From the NCBI GenBank assembly GCA_944989445.1, contig CALYLW010000210.1, positions 496,001 to 560,000 of the forward strand: 64,000 nt of DNA. The letters are read 5' to 3'. Each line of letters starts with the position of its first letter. The first letter of the stretch is position 1. The notes below the pieces were generated by a model. The model did not search any database. It was not told the DNA's origin and was given only the letters and a program-made list of their open reading frames with translations. Positions 59,104 through 64,000 of the stretch are shown here, in pieces. The translations under genes and the position numbers were made by a program. The stretch comes from Ampullaceana balthica. Lineage: Eukaryota; Mollusca; Gastropoda; Lymnaeidae.

Positions 59104-60937
59104 ATAGTCAAAAACTTGGTTTTTTACATTTTTTTAAAACTAAATTTACCACCTCCATATTCACTTCCACCAACACCATCAGTACCTCCAACACGATAAT
59201 TTATTTAGTAGCCTATACCTATTTCTTAATTTTTTCCACCAACTTGACCTTAGTTTTTGTTTTTCCCGTACACAAACATATCAAAGTAGAGAAGAAAAAG
59301 AATTTCTTCTACATTCGTCAAGATAGAGTTAATACATTTAAATGACGCTTTTAAAACTCGTTATTAGTAGGCAATGCTCTATAAAAGGTCATAAAAAAAG
59401 TTTAGCCAATACTAATGTACAGGCACATAACACAATAACTAAATATTCTAAGTTTATTTCATCTTTCATTTTTTAAAGTTGATATATTCACTTCTCATTC
59501 CAGACTAACTTTACATCTATAAATCTATTGTTTCTGATTGAGAACATTATAGGATGGACAGCATGGATTTTAAGACTCGACGTTTCTTAGATCGGAAAAT
59601 GTCAAATCTTATTAAGTAATTATTAATGCTTGAATTTTTAGACCATGTTTTAGTTTTAGTATAGGTCAAAGTTATTTCCGTATAATTATAGAAGAAAATA
59701 TACGCTTGCACAGATTTTAGTGAATTAAATGTGTCAACTATATCATTGTCCCAGTCAAGGCCCTGAAACTGACTCGAATAAACTTAGACAGAACTAACGA
59801 ATATCTGTTGAGATAAGTCATCAAAGAACACCCCGTTATCTGAATAATATTATTGAAATTTGTCAAACATAGCACCCCGAATATTTCTGTATTCCAGCAA
59901 TGATATGACTCAAATGTCGACCGGATCTGAAAAACGCTGCGACCATGAGATTATATTGTCAATTTCTTTTCTCTTCAGTTAAAAATTAAATTTGTACTGA
60001 ATATATTACTAGACGTTGTACACTCCACTCATGGCATCCCTTCTGTAGACTGTAACCCCCCCCCCGTCCCAAGCCCGCATGAAGACCCTGTGTCACTTCT
60101 GTCAACGCTGGGCCTGGCTTCTCTACTCCCAGACCGCTGCACCTTGCCTGTCGTGGTCTCGACCTGCGCCCACATCACTTCCGCCGATGTTTCAGATGAG
60201 AACGCCCCCAGCCGGTCCTCGCATAAACACAATGCCTGGTTGTGTTTATCTTGTGTATCATCGCGACCCCTACTTGACCCCCGGGGCATTCCATTCAGTG
60301 TATGGAGATGGGGTGATGGTGGGGACGCAAGCGATGCATTCAAATTTAACATGCGCTGTTACATATTGTTAGTCCAGTCAAAGGTTAGTTTTGCCATGAA
60401 GTACGACGATTCATTTTTTTTTAAACTCCGGACCAAAACGTTTTACGAATGTCTTACTGGAGGGCATGGTGCTTAGCTGCTCCAATCAAATGAATTAATA
60501 TTTTAAAAAATAAACATGTCAATGTGGTGAATTGGCTATTGCACTAACAGTAATATAATTCACCTGCCGTGGGAAGGGAATTCTTCCCCTACAGTAACCG
60601 CTTAGTTACACCGATTCCGTAGATAGATCTCCCCTGGATCCGTGCTATGATGCAACGGACATACCAGATGATGACTAATTGTGTGTGTGGGGGGGCGGGG
60701 TGGTAGGAAGCTGGTAACACGCATATGCTTTAAAATAAAGATAAACTGTTCACACGACGAAACATCGGGCTTTGCTTTTCTGTTAGTTAAAGACTGAAAC
60801 CGCTGGTGAAAATTTTCTGTTTAGCGTCTTCTTAAACCCCATTTCTTTTTTAAGCTCAAAATAAATTATATCAATGTATTAGATGCGCCAAAAATGTTAC
60901 AAATATTTTTTTTAAATTTTTTTATGAGGTAACGAGC
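59104..60937. other. Intergenic, with a GC-rich open stretch at 60040-60370
   Basis: 59104-60040 is AT-rich and empty. At 60040-60370 both strands are open (for example + AFHSVYGDGVMVGTQAMHSN, - CEDRLGAFSSETSAEVMWAQ). Composition suggests an exon or regulatory island, but neither translation shows a family signature. A poly-G run lies at 60687. Confidence 0.35.
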
Positions 60938-61264
60938 AACAAAGCCCGTACAAGGACGTTCCACCATCGTTAGGTGGCATGTTGTAACTCCCCTTCAACA
61001 GCCGTCTCGACCGGCATACATGTAGATCCGTCAAAAATACTTTTCATTATAGTTAAAATAAATAACTCGTAAAAACGGAGCTTTTGACTATAAATCCCAA
61101 CGCGCATAACTCAAAATAAAGTCTTGGAAGAAATACGGCACAAAAATTAACTCGTTTTGAACGTCCGCGTAAACGTGTTTGATGTGATTGGCTGTAGGAT
61201 TCATAATATGTGTTTGAGGGACCAATCGCTATCGAGGACCGCACGGAACATTGCCTTTTATTAT
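60938..61264. mobile_element. Dispersed element Y, copy 2 (uninterrupted)
   Basis: CAACAAAGCCCGTACAAGGA, GGTGGCATGTTGTAACTCC, CTCGTAAAAACGGAGC, TTTGACTATAAATCCC, AAATAAAGTCTTGG, GAACGTCCGCGTAAAC and GGGACCAATCGCTATCGAGG occur in the order found at 28590-29220. Fragments also occur at 3845-3880 and 14600-14690. No terminal inverted repeats are obvious. Confidence 0.75.
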
Positions 61265-62822
61265 ATATCACGTTAATGTTTTAAACATATGCTGTAGCAA
61301 TGCAGCTTAATTTCATTTTCACACAATCACGTACACGACAATAGACTAGGAGATTCTTTAGTTTTGATCGGGAAAGTCCTATAAGTAGTATAAGAAAGGC
61401 GCATCAAATGCGTGGACGTCCTGTTGCTAGCACGAATCAATATAGCAAACGGTGATAAGGACGAGACTAGTGGATTCGTTTATGAGTTTCTCCATTTATG
61501 GATATGATTGTTTACAACAATTTTGGATGGTTCCTTTTTTTTTCCATCCAGATCAAATAGTTCAAATGTATGTGCAATTTCATGTCACATAGCTTTTAAG
61601 TTCCTTGTCTTCAAGGTTTTAAATTATGCTCATTGATATGGTAGGTCTGAATCGATGTCATATTATGATCATGCGAGATGGTAAGTCTTAAATAACTAAA
61701 GTTTTATAAAAATGTTTTGAGATATAATCTTTAAAATGAAACAACTTGCTGGTAAAACAAGTATCAATATTATCAATGTTAAAAAAATAATAATAAATAA
61801 ATAAATAAATAATAAACAATATATAAAAAACCAACTTTTAAAGAAGTAATTTTTTCTATTAAAAAAATCTATAATTTAAAAAAATTACAACGAAATTTAA
61901 AATAAATTATGCAGTCATTCTAAATGAATTATATATTTTTAAATTCAGCATAGATCCTAATTTATTAATTTTTTAAAAATTTTTAACTTGTAAATGTTTT
62001 GCTTTTTTTTTAATCATCAAAGCCAACAGGTCAATTTAATAGAAAAACTTTGCTTGGATTCACAAATGACATTCTATGGAGAGAACAAAAAAATATATAT
62101 ATTTGTCAAACTTTTAATAATATTTTAAAACTAATAATTATAACTAATAATTAATTATATATTATATTTATATTTTTACATTTGATATTCTCTTTGATGT
62201 GACACGAACGCATAGATATTTACATTTACTATGAAACTGATTCTCGTTTATTTAACTAAGACATTTGAAAAGCAAGCACCTTAAATAATAATTGTTGATG
62301 GTTACTACGTATATAAAATTCTTTGATAAATAGTGGTAAGCAATATATAGTCTCAAAAGAAAACCTAAAATATGTTACTTTATTACAAAAATATCACATC
62401 TGCAACAACAAAAAATTGTTTCGAAGAGAAACATGCGATGATTGACAAAGTGATTGACAGCATTGAATGGGAAATAACCACAGATGGCTAACTTCATCAA
62501 AGTGACTAAAGCTACGTTATCACTCAGAAGTGAATTTTTAAAGAATCCCTTTTACATTCAGGTAAATTGGGATATTTCACCCCAGAGAAAATAATAAAGC
62601 TACGGCTGATCTAATAACAAAGAACTGTCAAGTAAAATAAAACTATTTTCATGCCGAAAAGCCCAATCATTGGAGGAGAAGTGTTTTATATGGCAGTAAC
62701 AAAACCGTGGCAAGATCGTTGGTGAAATAAGGTTGTATACATGTCTTTGTACTCAATAAGTCCAGTACGTTGACTCAAATTAACGTGGAATTAGCAAATA
62801 TATTTAAGATAACTCCTTAGAG
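61265..62822. other. AT-rich intergenic DNA, nothing recognised
   Basis: Includes (AAAT)n-like sequence at 61780-61815. No element ends or exons recognised. Confidence 0.6.
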
Positions 62823-64000
62823 CAGTGGTCCCCAACCTGGGGTCCGCGGACCACTAGTGGTCCGCGGAGATGTGCCAGGGGGTCCGCGAGCAAAGGAACA
62901 TTAAATTATTTACATTTTTTTTACTGAGGTGTATTTCTCTAGGCATTGTGCATCTTTCCATACACACGATGGAAAAGCTTGTTACCCGTTTTGGCGGCGC
63001 CACGTCCAAAGAACATCAATGACACATAGCGCAGAGCGGACAACCGCCTACAATCAATATTTGCGCTCTGTGTCGGCGCTCTTATGTCGGCGTTCTTATC
63101 ACGGCGCTCTTTTGTTGTGCGCGATTTTGATGGGTGACCCGTGTTGGCAAGCTAAAGACATTTGCCATGAACTTCTAAGAGAGGCTGCTGTTAAAAAGAT
63201 AGTACATGTGCCATTGTCGGCTCCCACTGTAACTAGGCGCATTGAGGGAATAGCCGAAGATATTGTGATAGAATTGTTGGAGAGGATTAATTCATCACCG
63301 TGGTACGCTTTCCAGGTTGACGAATCTACAGACATTGACAACAAGGCAATATTACTTGTTTATGTGAAATATGTTGATCATGGGGATGTACATGAGGATT
63401 TGTTATGTGCTCTATCTTTGTCAACCAACACCACCGGATCTGAACTGTTCAAGTCAGTGGACCCCTAAAATGATCATTTTGTGTCGGCATCTGTACAGAT
63501 GGAGCTGCTGCCATGACCGGGTGACTGTCTGGTTTAACAGCTCGGATTGCACCTGAGTGTTAATCTACGCATTGTATCATTCACAGGGAAATGTTGTCAA
63601 GCTGAAAAATGTCACCAGAATTTAACTGTGTAATGATTGATGCCATTAAAGTTATTAACCCCATCAAGGCACACGCCCTTAACTCAAGCCTGCTTGAGCA
63701 GCTTTTTGAGGAGATTGACGCAGCGCACAGATGCCTCCTTTTGTACACAGAAATAAGATGGTTACCCAGAGGAAAATCGCTAAACAGAGTATTTGAATTA
63801 CGAGAGCCATTGCAAAGATTTCTCTCAGAAAAGAAGTCACCACCGGTAGCACATTTCAGTGACAAGGAATGGGTCGCAAAACTTGCTTACCTGTGTGACA
63901 TATTCAGCCAGCTTAATGAACTCAATCTGTCTATTCAGGGGAAAATGACAACTGTTTTTTCAAGTTAGCTTACAAAGTATCTGCATTTAAAGCCAAACTG
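62823..64000 (+). mobile_element. Left part of a hAT (Charlie-like) transposon running off the window
   Basis: CAGTGGTCCCCAACCTGGGG opens a hAT-type terminus. It is followed by the palindrome GGTCCGCGGACC, ACTAGT, GGTCCGCGG and by GGGGGTCCGCGAGC. A matching transposase follows. The right end and its target duplication (expected CCTTAGAG if intact) lie outside the window. Confidence 0.88.
62929..64000 (+). pseudogene. hAT transposase related to ZBED5/SCAND3-type proteins, broken
   Basis: Frame 1 (to 63468) has RRIEGIAEDIVIELLERINS, FQVDESTDIDNKAILLVYVK and NTTGSELFKS. VDESTD is the first conserved acidic motif of this group. A shifted frame gives CVGICTDGAAAMTG, then TGA (second acidic motif). 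Another gives THCIIHREMLSS, then a stop. From 63609 it reads ALNSSLLEQLFEEIDAAHRC, YTEIRWLPRGKSLNRVFELR and, after one more shift near 63958, FFKLAYKVSAFKAKL. Several frameshifts and at least two stops make it a pseudogene. A segment between the first two parts is deleted. Confidence 0.9.

Overview
This is eukaryotic, intron-rich, AT-rich DNA full of repeats. A FoxL2 gene, invertebrate-type Ginger, Helitron, hAT and non-LTR elements, a tRNA-headed SINE and a modular protein of a kind I associate with lophotrochozoans together suggest a mollusc, most likely a gastropod. The species cannot be fixed from this window.

Only two host genes can be built with confidence. (1) On the + strand, eight exons between 132 and 15363 encode the C-terminal ~367 residues of a protein I cannot name; its 5' part lies left of the window. 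All junctions are GT-AG and the reading phases agree throughout. The protein carries a tandemly duplicated module. (2) On the - strand, FoxL2 (a forkhead transcription factor) is encoded by three exons (54019-53824, 53164-53053, 52066-50431) whose phases join exactly, giving ~647 residues with a very long N-terminus before the forkhead domain.

The rest is introns and intergenic DNA shaped by mobile elements. Two introns of gene 1 hold Helitrons: 4968-7082, and 11881-14892 with a second one, 13238-14497, nested inside it. A third intron holds a 5'-truncated non-LTR retrotransposon with a 12-bp target duplication (9516-10045). The 15-50 kb interval holds minisatellites (including a 37-copy, nearly perfect 22-bp array and a 23-bp array next to it), three hAT-type or TIR elements with recognisable target duplications, a GGGGCCGTC-ended MITE, a SINE carrying the same 3' tail as the window's LINE, and a Ginger-type DNA transposon (46091-47794) with long palindromic ends and a dead integrase. 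Beyond FoxL2 (54-64 kb) lie a second MITE, three more copies of a ~450-bp element with a repeated internal motif (one split by a LINE), and a decayed hAT transposase running off the right edge.

The strongest second-look items are: the GC-core array (about every 150-165 bp) inside the Helitrons; the SINE/LINE shared tail; the modular protein of gene 1; the extended FoxL2; and the Ginger end structure. No viral genes, RNA genes or CRISPR arrays were recognised.
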